NCBI RefSeq assembly: GCF_963678635.1
Contig: NC_087062.1
Coordinates: 83,600,012 to 83,664,011, forward strand
From: Symsagittifera roscoffensis
Lineage: Eukaryota > Xenacoelomorpha > Acoela > Convolutidae
DNA: 64,000 nucleotides
Reading direction: 5' to 3'
Part shown: one piece after another, positions 20,358 through 29,259 of the stretch
Layout of the letters: every line of letters begins with the position of its first letter
How positions within the stretch are numbered: position 1 is the stretch's first letter
The notes under the pieces: model-generated
Seen by the model: the letters and a program-made list of their open reading frames with translations, nothing else
Databases searched by the model: none
What the model was told of the DNA's origin: nothing
Program-made: the position numbers and the translations under genes

Positions 20358-20545
20358 TAAGTTGTGAGGTACTTGTAACAAAAATAAAGTATTTGTCGAA
20401 CTAAATGGAAGCCTTCTTTACTCAAAATAATCGCACGTTTTTTGACAACACTGGTTTTTGGAGTTAATAAGTATTTGTATGCTGTCTCGAATCGTTCGAT
20501 GTTTGCGATTTTAACGGGTACGTTTCCATTGACTACATTGAGCAA
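20357..20545 (-). CDS. Small conserved Polinton protein (62 aa, possibly longer at its N-terminus)
   Basis: The open frame begins LNVVNGNVPV and contains LLTPKTSVVKKRAIILSKEGF, a pattern (NVxNGNVP ... KKRxIL...GF) that I associate with a short protein encoded by many animal Polintons and adenovirus-like elements. The frame is open upstream to about 20596 without an ATG and continues the motif (ITLVCECLLNVVNGN), so a non-ATG start or a short upstream exon is likely. It lies between the ATPase and the LIPKxLY protein and overlaps the latter by one base. Function unknown. Confidence 0.55.
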   Translation of the reverse strand: MLNVVNGNVPVKIANIERFETAYKYLLTPKTSVVKKRAIILSKEGFHLVRQILYFCYKYLTT

Positions 20546-20609
20546 ACATTCACAAACAAGTGTTATGATCTCACGATTTGAAGTTTTTCTAATTAATCTT
20601 CTTAGCTAG

Positions 20610-21311
20610 TCAGGTTTCAGTTGTACCATATGCCGCAGAATAGATAAGTTTTTCTTTTTCATTTGTGATTGGAGTAGTTTCTGCTTCAGATAAGGGTAAA
20701 TAAAAAACTGTTGGCCCAGGTGGTGTGATATTTGAACAATATCTCAAACAATCTGATGTACGGGGGTCCAAGTCGATTAGAAGATGTCCAAAAGAGTCTC
20801 TGGTAGCTAATTCGTAACAGTTTCTCAAAAATTTTGATACATTCAATTGTCTTCCTAATAGATCTAGTTGCTGAACGTCGCGAGGCGATTTGAACAGAAT
20901 GATGTGTGAAGTGTTCAAATCAATCGTACGCGACCATCGACTTTGTTGAAACAAGTTATGCTTAACATATATTACATCTATCCCTCTATGTCTACCCGCT
21001 GTCGCTAACCTAACAAATTCCTTGTCATTATAGATGTCTTCACATGAATCATCGAAAACTAGAAGAACATTTTCTAATTTTCTCACAGATTCGAATCCGT
21101 CGAATTTCATGAACTCCATATTCACTTCGCGAGAAGACACTTTTTCTGAGAATGCAGGTTGCATCTCTTTGTAAAGATATAGAACGGTTCCAAATTTAGG
21201 GTAAAAAGTATTTCCCATCAGAAGTTTCAAAATTAACTCAGTTTTCCCGGATCCTGAAGGTCCCACTATCGCCATAAAAATTCTTGTCGAAGTATCAATC
21301 ACTTTATTCAT
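20610..21311 (-). CDS. ATP: Packaging ATPase (FtsK/HerA family, A32-like)
   Basis: About 233 residues from the ATG at 21311. The Walker A motif GPSGSGKT lies near the N-terminus (AIVGPSGSGKTELI). A Walker B-type strand VLLVFDDSCED and a sensor-like KHNLFQQ follow, all in the arrangement of DNA-packaging ATPases from Polintons, adenovirus IVa2-like and NCLDV A32 proteins. It pumps the genome into preformed capsids. The ATG overlaps the stop codon of the upstream membrane-protein gene as ATGA. A longer open frame extends upstream to 21383 but overlaps that gene, so the later start is preferred. Confidence 0.9.
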   Translation of the reverse strand: MNKVIDTSTRIFMAIVGPSGSGKTELILKLLMGNTFYPKFGTVLYLYKEMQPAFSEKVSSREVNMEFMKFDGFESVRKLENVLLVFDDSCEDIYNDKEFVRLATAGRHRGIDVIYVKHNLFQQSRWSRTIDLNTSHIILFKSPRDVQQLDLLGRQLNVSKFLRNCYELATRDSFGHLLIDLDPRTSDCLRYCSNITPPGPTVFYLPLSEAETTPITNEKEKLIYSAAYGTTET

Positions 21312-21592
21312 ATTCTTGGGTTTGGTAGTACGTAACCAACCAAGCCTGATAAAATCGAGAACCAAACTGACGTTTCTTCGCAACTTAATTTAGTGAAAGA
21401 AAGTTTGAGAATGCAGAAAGTTAGTAAAATTAGAATTACTACCATTTGCGCAACAAAAACTACTTCAGACCTTGGCAAAGTTACATTGTTACAAAACTTC
21501 CATGATTTTTTTTCACTGTTTGTCTCGTTATAAACAAACTCTGTTACTAATGTTGCGTCAGGTTCATCTACTGCTGTTGTTGCTTCTGACAT
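21308..21592 (-). CDS. Small conserved membrane protein (94 aa)
   Basis: A short polar N-terminus is followed by one clear transmembrane segment (residues ~43-65, VVFVAQMVVILILLTFCILKL) and a second shorter hydrophobic stretch ending GLVGYVLPNP. The C-terminal pattern (W-F-S-x-L-S-x-x-x-G-Y-x-L-P-x-P) is one I associate with a small membrane protein commonly found just upstream of the ATPase in animal Polintons. It may be a virion membrane or assembly factor, but the role is not established. The stop overlaps the ATPase start (ATGA). Confidence 0.6.
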   Translation of the reverse strand: MSEATTAVDEPDATLVTEFVYNETNSEKKSWKFCNNVTLPRSEVVFVAQMVVILILLTFCILKLSFTKLSCEETSVWFSILSGLVGYVLPNPRI

Positions 21593-21664
21593 TTGAGAAA
21601 CTATTTATTCTACAGACTGCGTTAGACTTTTTCTCTCTGCGAATGAAGCTTGTAAAAAATTAAA

Positions 21665-21919
21665 TTACTTTTGAGAACAGTAAAAAATTTCATAACGTGT
21701 GAAATCTCTATCATTTATGTCATGCATTTCTAAAACAAAGTTTGCTGGGATATTTGCGGTTTTTTTGTAGTACATTATTTTCTTCACAGTATCCTCTTTC
21801 ACAATCGTCTTAATCTCATCTGGCAATTCACTGCTGTTTAGATCCATCTGAACTCCTGGCTGACGTTTGGGTACTAAGACTAGTTCGGGAAGACATACTC
21901 CTCGCTTGCTGGCTAACAT
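21665..21919 (-). CDS. Unassigned small protein (~84 aa)
   Basis: The frame is open to 21961, and the first ATG is at 21919. I do not recognise the product. It contains PELVLVPKRQPG and a charged C-terminal half, with no membrane segment. It overlaps the preceding 113-aa frame by about 90 bp. The two could be halves of one gene separated by a frameshift, because neither has an obvious separate identity. Confidence 0.4.
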   Translation of the reverse strand: MLASKRGVCLPELVLVPKRQPGVQMDLNSSELPDEIKTIVKEDTVKKIMYYKKTANIPANFVLEMHDINDRDFTRYEIFYCSQK

Positions 21920-22169
21920 TTCTGATAAACTTGAATCTCTGGAAGTATACAAATTGATCAATAACTGGAAAAAACCTCTTCAACGTAGACAACTCTTCTT
22001 CGGAAATTATTATTTGCTCCTTCCTCTGAACAATTTGGCCACTGCAATCAATACGCTCTATTCTCGTTAATGAAATTTTAATATCACCCTCTGGAGTCAT
22101 CCACGCACAAAGCATTGAATTTTGTGATAGGTATGTCTCCACTTTCGCTGATCTCTCGCTGTTGTTCAT
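21828..22169 (-). CDS. Unassigned small protein, weakly PC4-like (113 aa)
   Basis: ATG at 22169. Residues ~22-75 (WMTPEGDIKISLTRIERI ... RKEQIIISEEELSTLKRF) show a strand-strand-loop-helix pattern reminiscent of PC4-type single-strand binders, ending in the I-x-x-S-xxx-L-xx-L helix start. The resemblance is weak. The C-terminus is Ser/Arg-rich. It overlaps both neighbours in other frames (86 bp upstream, about 90 bp downstream). Confidence 0.4.
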   Translation of the reverse strand: MNNSERSAKVETYLSQNSMLCAWMTPEGDIKISLTRIERIDCSGQIVQRKEQIIISEEELSTLKRFFPVIDQFVYFQRFKFIRNVSQQARSMSSRTSLSTQTSARSSDGSKQQ

Positions 22170-22653
22170 TTTTCAACCAATCATAAAAAACCTTGGTTTT
22201 CTTCAAGGCACAATGATTCCTGGAGTTGTAATGTGGAATATGTTTATTGCAACTTGGATAATTTTTAAAATATAAGTTTTCAACCCGAGGACAGCCCAAA
22301 TCATCTAGGTTTTCAATCTTTCGGTCCAAGTACTTGGCCAAAAATTCTGTCTTTTCTTTTCCTTTAGCGTAAAAAACGGCACCAGGATTTCTCAGCACAA
22401 AACTCTGAAGTATTTGATTCAAGTTTATATAAAGATAATCACCGTTTTCCCAATGGAGACCGTGTAAATAATTAGTTAACCAGTTGTAAGCTTTTTGTTC
22501 AAGCTTTGGTAGTATATTGAAATTCACTGGAGGTAGGAAAATGAGTCGATCGCTGTAGTCTGAAGTTGTTATTGCTAATTCTTTAACCACAAAGGCGTTT
22601 TTCTTGTAACGAAAGCCTTCCACGTCAAGCACAACTGATCTCTCGCCTAGCAT
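22084..22653 (-). CDS. RNase H-fold / DEDD exonuclease-like protein (189 aa), tentative
   Basis: The N-terminus reads VVLDVEGFRYKKNAFVVKELAI, where DVEG resembles exonuclease motif I (D-x-E) of DEDD nucleases, followed by a strand. Further on, YAKGKEKTEFLAKYL and a His/Cys-rich stretch (CNKHIPHYNSRNHCALKKT) ending in a helix FYDWL could supply the later metal ligands. No membrane segment is present. A nuclease would fit processing of replication intermediates, but the catalytic set is not demonstrated. The ATG at 22653 overlaps the upstream gene by 7 bp. Confidence 0.5.
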   Translation of the reverse strand: MLGERSVVLDVEGFRYKKNAFVVKELAITTSDYSDRLIFLPPVNFNILPKLEQKAYNWLTNYLHGLHWENGDYLYINLNQILQSFVLRNPGAVFYAKGKEKTEFLAKYLDRKIENLDDLGCPRVENLYFKNYPSCNKHIPHYNSRNHCALKKTKVFYDWLKNEQQREISESGDIPITKFNALCVDDSRG

Positions 22654-23081
22654 TCTAGTAAATGATAAACTTCTGGTTTTTTCAACTTAATGAAAAGGCA
22701 GAACGCTATTCCACTCAAATGTCCCAATAAGCTGTTGTTACAGTTCCAGGGCAACATGTAACAGTACGTGGGACCCTGTTGATAAAATTCGTGTATAAAT
22801 CCGGCCGCATCGTGCAAAATAGCGTGCAATCGTAAAATTTTGGAATTTTTCAAATATTTGTCCAAGGAAGAGTTATCAATACCAATCAAGCCACCATAAG
22901 GTCTCAACTTAATTAAAATGTCGTAGTTAAGGTTATCAGAACTAACAAAAAACAGAGAACATGCAGCTAGAAAATAGTTGCGTCGGTTAGAATTATCAGG
23001 ATAAGTTTGTTTCAAAGACGTATAAATTTCGTGAATTATTTTCAAATCAATAGGAGTTACTCTGCTTTTTTGCAATTTCAT
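22647..23081 (-). CDS. Unassigned protein (144 aa)
   Basis: ATG at 23081. I do not recognise it. The N-terminal half is helical and charged. The C-terminal half is richer in Cys, Tyr and hydrophobic residues (TYCYMLPWNCNNSLLGHLSGIAFCLFI). It overlaps the 189-aa frame upstream by 35 bp and the nuclease-like gene downstream by 7 bp, so it is part of the continuous minus-strand chain. Confidence 0.5.
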   Translation of the reverse strand: MKLQKSRVTPIDLKIIHEIYTSLKQTYPDNSNRRNYFLAACSLFFVSSDNLNYDILIKLRPYGGLIGIDNSSLDKYLKNSKILRLHAILHDAAGFIHEFYQQGPTYCYMLPWNCNNSLLGHLSGIAFCLFIKLKKPEVYHLLEC

Positions 23082-23616
23082 TATTTATTTTTTCCAACAC
23101 CTCTCCAACCTGCTGAATTTCAAGCCAGTGGAAATAAAAGTGACCTTGCAAATACCATTTAGACTCATTAAGATAACGGTGGTAAATAATTAAATAAACC
23201 ACCGGAAGTTTTTTGTATTTTGATAGCTTGTTGAAACATAGACGGATTTTTCTCTCCAAGTCTTTATCAACCCATAATGAGTTAAAGTCAAACGAATAGT
23301 CGAAAACGTTTTCATAATCAGCAATATTCAAATCGCTCACAGTGCCATACTTTTGTTTTGTAGAAATGCACCAAGAGATTTGTTGAAGCTCACTCAAATA
23401 AAATTGTTCTTTGAAAATCAACTCGTATTCTTTCTTTGAAATTTCCTTTGCCCTTTCGAGGAAGACGACGTAGCGTTCATTACATAATTTGAAAAATGAG
23501 TTTTTTTCTGCGGTTGAAAACACTCTTAATTGTAAATGTTCATTATCAATATCTTCAGTACACCAAGTTCCCTCTAATTTCATTTTTCTTATTTCAAAAT
23601 TTGACAATTTTATCAT
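23047..23616 (-). CDS. Unassigned protein, first gene of the chain (189 aa)
   Basis: ATG at 23616. The product is rich in aromatic and charged residues with no recognised motif and no membrane segment. It is the gene nearest the right TIR and the most upstream of the minus-strand chain, so a promoter for the chain should lie at 23617-23900. Confidence 0.5.
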   Translation of the reverse strand: MIKLSNFEIRKMKLEGTWCTEDIDNEHLQLRVFSTAEKNSFFKLCNERYVVFLERAKEISKKEYELIFKEQFYLSELQQISWCISTKQKYGTVSDLNIADYENVFDYSFDFNSLWVDKDLERKIRLCFNKLSKYKKLPVVYLIIYHRYLNESKWYLQGHFYFHWLEIQQVGEVLEKINNEIAKKQSNSY

Positions 23617-23901
23617 TTGGTATATTTTGCCCAGAAACGGCCGCCGCCTTTTGAGAGTAATTTCAATTTACTGCCTTTTCACCATAAAATTTAGGTCAAG
23701 TTAAGGAATTAGTTTACTGCTGCCAACAGTTAAGCTACGCTGCCAAAATGGCCGGCGAATTTTTATTATATACCATAAAAGTCAATTCCCCGTTCACTAA
23801 CAAATTTCAACTAGGTCGAAAGTTCATTTACCCTAAACAAGCATAACAATTAATATGATTCATATAATTAATCAGGACCAATAATTAGGACCCCAAAATT
23901 T
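23617..23901. other. Subterminal region, probable promoter of the minus-strand chain
   Basis: Non-coding. It contains repeated TCCTAATT-type motifs shared loosely with the left subterminal region. No TATA-like element is clear. Confidence 0.4.
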
Positions 23902-24135
23902 GGAATTAGAAAGATTTTTGTATCGTGTCCCTTGTTGTTAAGCTAAACTTAGCAAGATCCTAAGTAGGGGGTCTTCTGCTTTTTGGGTGGAAAATCTCTT
24001 TCGTTTACAAAATCCTAGGATGAGGGTCCTCCAAAAAATTAAGGACCCCTTTCCTAGGATTTTGCTTTACGTGAGGACCCCCCCCCCTTAGGAAGGACCC
24101 CCCCCTTAGGATCCGGGACACGATACAATACTACT
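23902..24135 (-). repeat. Polinton right terminal inverted repeat
   Basis: Inverted copy of 5825-6056, ending CAATACTACT at 24135. It has the same internal mirror structure (CGATACAA at both edges) and C-run blocks of slightly different length from the left copy. Confidence 0.93.
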
Positions 24136-24141
24136 GGCGCG
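24136..24141. other. Target site duplication, right (GGCGCG)
   Basis: Exact repeat of 5819-5824, directly after the last base of the Polinton. Confidence 0.92.
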
Positions 24142-24665
24142 CATTCCCCCCTCGAAATTAGTATATACTGGCACCCAAGGCGCCTTAAGAAAATTTTTAG
24201 GGTCCGTCACCAAATATGGATATCTGAAAATAGTACACCTTTAGGTCGGCAGGGGGGTCAAAAATTGATGTTCGCCTATGGTTGTAAAGAGCGAAAACTT
24301 CGCATGCCAAAAGGCACTGCCTGTGTTACGAAGTTTAATTCATTCGCATGTACTTTCAACTGATCCGCGAAACATTATATGCCGAACTCATGTAAAACTT
24401 TTTGGCTTTTTCGTGGTTATTCAGATATCTGAATAACCATGCATCAGAAGCAGATTAAATCAAAAACAAGAACTAACCAGAATTTGTGTTCAATGAGAAA
24501 AAAAACTAACGCCCCTTTGTCACAATTGAAGTCATTGTGTATCAATATGTTGCAGCTTGATGTAAAATTAAAGAACATTTCGCTTGATTTTGCTGAAAAT
24601 TTTTTAAACTGAAATATGAATCGAAACTTGTTTTTCTTGTAAAATATTCGCATAATTCGTTACAG
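24142..24665 (+). other. VAMP intron, part downstream of the Polinton
   Basis: Intron sequence ending in the acceptor TTCGTTACAG. No gene or clear repeat is seen. Confidence 0.6.
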
Positions 24666-24884
24666 CAAAATGCAGACAAGGCTTGGGAAAGAGGGGCTAA
24701 GCTAGACGACCTGGATAACAGAGCGGCTGCCCTGGAGCAGGGTTCGAGCCAGTTCGCGACCACCAGTCGAAAAGTGAACCGAAAATACTACTGGAAAGAC
24801 AAGAAGATGTTGCTACTTCTGATCGGAGCTGTCGCACTCGGCCTCGGCCTCCTCGTCCTATTTATTTATCTCATCGCTAAATAA
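24666..24884 (+). CDS. VAMP/synaptobrevin-like R-SNARE, coding exon 2
   Basis: This exon encodes 72 residues and completes a 96-residue protein. It carries the rest of the SNARE helix including the zero-layer arginine (ERGAKLDDLDNRA; Arg33 of the joined protein), a basic-aromatic membrane-proximal segment (VNRKYYWKDKKM) and a C-terminal transmembrane anchor (LLLLIGAVALGLGLLVLFIYLI) ending two residues before the stop. This is the tail-anchored layout of VAMPs. The helix start resembles VAMP1/2/3, while TTSRKV and the short N-terminus recall VAMP8. I leave the paralogue undecided. The frame is intact, so the gene appears functional if the 21.9-kb intron is removed. Confidence 0.92.
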   Translation, partial: QNADKAWERGAKLDDLDNRAAALEQGSSQFATTSRKVNRKYYWKDKKMLLLLIGAVALGLGLLVLFIYLIAK

Positions 24885-25845
24885 GCTTGCAAAAATTGTT
24901 GCTAAAATCAGAGTTTGCTTTTATAAAAAATGTGGTAATGAATTTGATGGTACTCAACATATCAGATATGAGCTAGTTTTAATGGACATTTTAAATGATT
25001 ATTCACAATCGCTTTTCTAACTGGATATTTATTAGCCCGTGCCGAGATCCGCGACTCATGTTGCGACTGAATTGGGTAGCCAAAATAGACTTTCTGCTAC
25101 CGAAATTCCCTTCTCCCGCAAGAAGTTTAAGTCGCGCAAGTCGCAACATAGCTAATGATGGGTCGCTCAAAGTCGCAACATGGGTCGCGGATTACAAAAG
25201 GCTTCGTATAGTTTTAGTAATAGAATTTTTTTTTGATTTTTTGGATGCCAAAACGTAATACAGATGCAAATTGCAAAATAATCTAATATATTTGTATTTT
25301 TAAAGTGCATATACCTAGATCACCCTAATTAATGATCATATGCAGGACCACCGAGATAAGGACTGCACATAGTACCAATGTAACTTTTTTGTTGCCCAAA
25401 ACCGTGCCCTAAAAATTTAGAAACCAAGCCATGTGAATTATACTATGATTAAATAAAAATTATTCAAGCAAAGAGAACAGCTTAAACATTGTAGCAAAGT
25501 AACCATTTTTAATTGCAGTTTTTGCATAATAAGTCTACGACCCCAACCCAGGCCATTTCTTGAGATCTTCTTTTGACGAAGCAACCTTGTTTCGTTATAT
25601 CAAAGTATCAAGTCGAAGATTGCGAAACGAAGATCCCATTTATGAGATATTTCCCATCCTTTCTCGGAGATTCGCGGATAAAACTGGGCAACTTATTCGG
25701 CACTTGTGTCTCATTTGAAAAAGACATCGGAACGGTTTTTGGAAAAACTAGACCATTTACCATGGGGTGACGGAGAAACCGGCAACGTCCTCCTCGTTTT
25801 CAGAAAGAGCGAAGAACACTTTGGGAAACTTTTTTCCATTTACCA
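24885..25845. other. 3' flank of the VAMP-like gene
   Basis: No gene is supported. No canonical AATAAA lies close behind the stop; a TATAAA-type signal occurs near 24921 and an AATAAA near 25449. The stretch contains the foldback repeat at 25046-25192. Confidence 0.5.
25046..25192. repeat. Foldback (MITE-like) repeat with CGCGAC arms
   Basis: Bases 25046-25077 (GATCCGCGACTCATGTTGCG...) and 25161-25192 are inverted copies with few mismatches and an ~83-bp spacer. A third partial motif copy (AGTCGCAACATA) lies in the spacer near 25140. Confidence 0.7.
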
Positions 25846-26846
25846 TGGGAACGGGCACAGAAGAAGAGGCAGAAACCCAGGAAGAGGAGGAGGACGATGA
25901 CGAGCAAGGTGACTTCGGATCTTAAGTAATCCTCAATAGTTCGATTCAGAAGAATGATGCATACACCAATGGAGAGACTGGCTCTATGGAACGATTTGGT
26001 GTGATCAGGACAATAAGCAAGACCACAAATGGATCAGGCCAGTCAGGAGACTTTGTAACCATGACGAATTCGGAAATGCGAACTGGGAAGAACAGAAACA
26101 CAGGGCTATGTAACCCACCACCGGATCCAGAAGCGGCTTATGAAGAGACATCGAGACGGAGAAATAAGACTCGAGTCTCGACCAGCACCAAGCTACCTGG
26201 AACCGATAGGGTGACACCACCACTTGTGAAGCCCTTAGTGGACAACGGAGCATCAATCGAAGAAGCCTTAACCAACATAGTGGACAGCATAGGAGAACAG
26301 AATGAACATATGTCCTTAAGAATGAGTGAACTAGAAAGGGCAGTCCACGTCGAGAGAGAAAGCCTGCGGGAAGATATCAACCGCAACAGAAAAGAAGTTA
26401 GCAGAAGCGAAAAACGCTTGAAGGAGAGAACGGATAAACACTTGGCCAAAAACTTGTCGCTATTGACGAGGGAAGCTGAGCAAAGAGAGTTACGCTTGAG
26501 AGATGGCATGGAGAAGTTGAGAATTTAGCAAGAGCAGACTCTTGGGACCCTTGACACGAAGATAGACGAGATGGTAGAGAGACGAACTCAGGCTATCATG
26601 TCTACGTTTGATGGGCTCCTAGGAAACAGGAGTGGATCAAAGAATGGGGAAACAAATTCAGGAGAACCCAGCAGGGAGCCGAGAGTGAACTTCAATGAAC
26701 AATTCAATAGAAGAAGGACATATGGATCCACTAGAGGAAGGGGCAGTTCATCCAGCTACGCCACAGGGGACAATAGACCAAGGGGCTCAAACATCAGAGG
26801 GAGTTCAACTGGCAACAGACCGACCTCAAACGAACGACCGACGTAA
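25846..26846 (+). pseudogene. Element X copy A: Gag-like N-terminal region (acidic, coiled coil, Gly/Arg/Ser-rich)
   Basis: The order of sequence character is an acidic run (25846-25922, EEEAETQEEEEDDDE), a frame with a charged helical/coiled-coil region (25986-26528, heptad-like SLRMSELERAVHVERESLRED), then a frame ending in Arg/Gly/Ser-rich low complexity (26571-26846, TRGRGSSSSYATGDNRPRG). In-frame stops interrupt it (one TAG at 26526 separates two parts of the same frame). It directly precedes the capsid-like segment and reads in the same direction, so I treat it as the N-terminal part of the same decayed Gag. Confidence 0.6.
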
Positions 26847-26999
26847 GGCACACATGCGACTGGGAGATGTGATTCCATGAACTGGAATCATGTGAATTAA
26901 GGAAGAAGACATCCGAGCGATTCGAACACAAGGGAAAACCCAGAGCCTCTATCAGGGGGCAATGATGCTCAAGCAGGGCATTCAAGGGACGCAACATCA

Positions 27000-27708
27000 A
27001 TGGCCACTGCCTGTGAACCTCTGAGCAGGTCCTTGGAAACATTCCTAACGAGGTTGTCTAGAACCAGTGAACTCAGTGAAAAATCCAGGAGGGTTTTTAA
27101 GAAACCAAGATGCTTTAAAGACGAATCTGATGGCTGTTTTGATACCTGGATAGAGATAATGAAACTGCATTTTGAAGAGGAGGACTTGACAGAAAGACAA
27201 GAATGCAGTGCGCTCAGCAGTAACCTGAAAGGGACAACCCTAAACTGCGTGATGGCCAAAAAACATTACCAGCGAGACACTGCTGAGAAAATCTTTGAAA
27301 TGTTTTTCAATCGTTTTGGCTCAGGGGTACATAGACACCAAGCAATGATGCGCTTCGAGAAACGGAGACAACGTGAAGAAGAGACAGTACACAAATTTTT
27401 AGATGACTTGGAAATGCTTAGAAGGCGTAGCCAACCAGATGAGTCAAACAGAAGGATGAACGATGTTAGCGACACATTACACACCACTTTCAACCAATGC
27501 GCCAACACCAGATGAGTTGAGACTCAAGTCAAAGGAATATTTTTTACTAAAGTTTCCAACGAGATCTGGCCATTACAAAAACAATTATGGCAATTTTAAC
27601 AATGGACCAGCTAACAAGGGTAACAATTGGTACAAACCAAGGGACGATATGGACAAGAGATGCTCTTGTGCAAATTGCAGTTCGATTGACCATCATGTGT
27701 CAACATGA
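27000..27708 (+). pseudogene. gag: Element X copy A: retrotransposon Gag capsid and zinc knuckle
   Basis: The frame 27000-27515 encodes a helical Gag of the LTR-retrotransposon type, with the pattern FDTWIEIMKLHF ... LKGTTLNCVMAK ... IFEMFFNRFGSG ... MMRFEKRRQREEE ... FLDDLEMLRRR. A +1 change near 27470 moves to frame 27463-27708, which holds a basic linker and a CCHC-type zinc knuckle (CANCSSIDHH). The codon for the last ligand Cys is now TGA (27706). Several breaks show that it is no longer functional. Gag assembles the particle of LTR elements. Confidence 0.8.
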
Positions 27709-27998
27709 TCAACCTACAAACAGGGCAAGAAAGCGACAGGTTTTACCAATAGGTGACTGTACCCTATGGAAGAATCGACGACACATGCAGATTGGAGCTC
27801 TCCCAAGAAACGATAAAGAAAACGGGAGCTGACAGTGTCACGTTACCATTAAAGAGCTCTGGAGCCACTGAGAGAAAAATAAGGAAGGCCGATGAAGAAA
27901 GTGTCCCGAGTATTTGATGTGCACTAGAACAACCAGGTGAACAATAACTTCACAGGAATTTCGGACGCGGATCCGCGAGCCTGTTTTAATCGATCGAC

Positions 27999-28600
27999 TT
28001 GGATCCGGCGATAAACATACAACGACTGCCACTCGGGACATCTCATTTGATACTGGGTGTCAGTTTGGTGAGAGTTCTCCAAAACCTGAGGACCTCTTGG
28101 ATCACCACGGTGATGGCCTTTGGAGGTGCCACAATAGCCCAGCTATATCGAATGGTGGAGCTAATGAACCCAGGAAGAATCCCTAACATAATGATCCTAA
28201 TAGAGACAAACAATGTGTCCAGACGTTCAGATGAGGAAGAGGCACAATGTGAATCTATGATGGTGTGCCTATTCACTTCTCTCTGGCAGAAGTTCAAGTG
28301 CGCGGTACTGACCGTGTGCACCGTACCGATGAGCACGAGAACGTTGACATCGGCGGGAAGGAGGCATAACGAAGGAGCCATCAGGTGGAACAACATACTG
28401 AGAAATCATACTGAGTCGTAATGCTGGACGGTTGATCCTCATGGATATTGAACACGAGCTCAGAGCTGTGGATCAGGCCAGACTTACCACCGATGGAATG
28501 CACTTTGATAGTATAGAAGGACAAGCCTAGATGAACCGAGTCTTCCCGGAGCGACTGGACGAAATTTAGGTCAAGCTCTTTGACACGGGAGTACTAAAGA
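27999..28600 (+). pseudogene. Element X copy A: first SGNH-hydrolase-like domain
   Basis: The open stretch has the layout of an SGNH/GDSL hydrolase: a block I-like LGVSLVRVLQ (the nucleophile Ser is kept within GVS; GDS would be usual), then VMAFGGATI, and a block III-like strand IMILIETNN (GTNN or GxND would be usual). A downstream stretch containing DGIHFDS-like sequence (the His-containing block V) is visible around 28490-28520 in a different frame, after stop codons. SGNH enzymes act on esters. The domain lies just after the zinc knuckle. Decay is evident from changed motif residues and stops. Confidence 0.5.
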
Positions 28601-29250
28601 AAGAAGAAATGACGAATGAGCCGACACTCTCAACCTTCGTGCACCCCAACCTAGAAACACGTCTGGGAGCGGTCCCAGCCGTGACCTACAGGCCGCAAAG
28701 CTCCAGCGAGCCAGGGCAAAGAATGTACGTAATGGACCGATTGGCAGAAGCGCCAGTAAGAAGAACTATTCATCCACGGCGAAAATTAGGACCTGTCAAC
28801 CCGACTACGGAGACAACAGGTACCTCGAGACCAGAAAAGAGATTGGAAACGAGATCGGAAACCAGATTGGAGACTAGATCGGAAACTACGAGTACCAGCC
28901 GAGACGAACGACGACCAGACAGAAGCTCTTTGATGTGGTCGAGGCTCATACCTTCCCACTGACATGTCTATAAGCAGGACCTGATGAAATTGAACCCTCA
29001 GACGGTAAGGTTTACAGCCGATGCCATAAGAATGCTGAATGGAGCGAGGCTATCCGTCAAGGGACTGCACTCAACCGCAGTTGTGGACTGGTTGATAGCA
29101 GCTTGCATTAACTTCAACTCCACGACCGCCTTAAGATTCGCCTCCGATTTAGAGGGACTGCCCTCAAACAACACAATGGGTCCAGTAAATGCAAGACCTT
29201 TGCAGGACGTGAAAATGAATCATGGTGAAGGAAATTGAGAAGAAAGACCC
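28601..29250 (+). pseudogene. Element X copy A: charged linker region
   Basis: Two short open stretches (28609-28962 and 28984-29238) encode a linker of Thr/Arg/Glu-rich repeats (ETRSETRLETRSETTSTSR) followed by a segment without known motif. They lie between the two SGNH-like domains on the same strand. Confidence 0.45.
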
Positions 29251-29259
29251 GGAAGATTC

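Larger units (their letters stand above)
5825..24135 (-). mobile_element. Polinton/Maverick element, 18,311 bp, nearly complete
   Basis: The element begins AGTAGTATTG, ends CAATACTACT, carries inverted terminal repeats of about 232 bp, and is flanked by a 6-bp duplication. It contains the defining Polinton set: protein-primed DNA polymerase B, DDE integrase, FtsK/HerA-type packaging ATPase, adenain-like cysteine protease, and major and minor jelly-roll capsid proteins. Almost all genes are on the minus strand. It sits inside the single coding intron of a VAMP-like gene, opposite to that gene's direction. Family knowledge says such elements replicate by protein priming and integrate through their integrase; capsid genes imply a virion stage. 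Most frames are open, so the copy looks young. The main lesion seen is a frame change in the polymerase at 8909-8915. Confidence 0.95.

Noticed and set aside
22084-23616. A single broken gene split by sequencing indels
   Set aside because: Possible but not preferred: each frame starts with ATG close to the previous stop, and the same tight packing occurs among the well-identified genes downstream. It stays an open alternative for 21665-22169.
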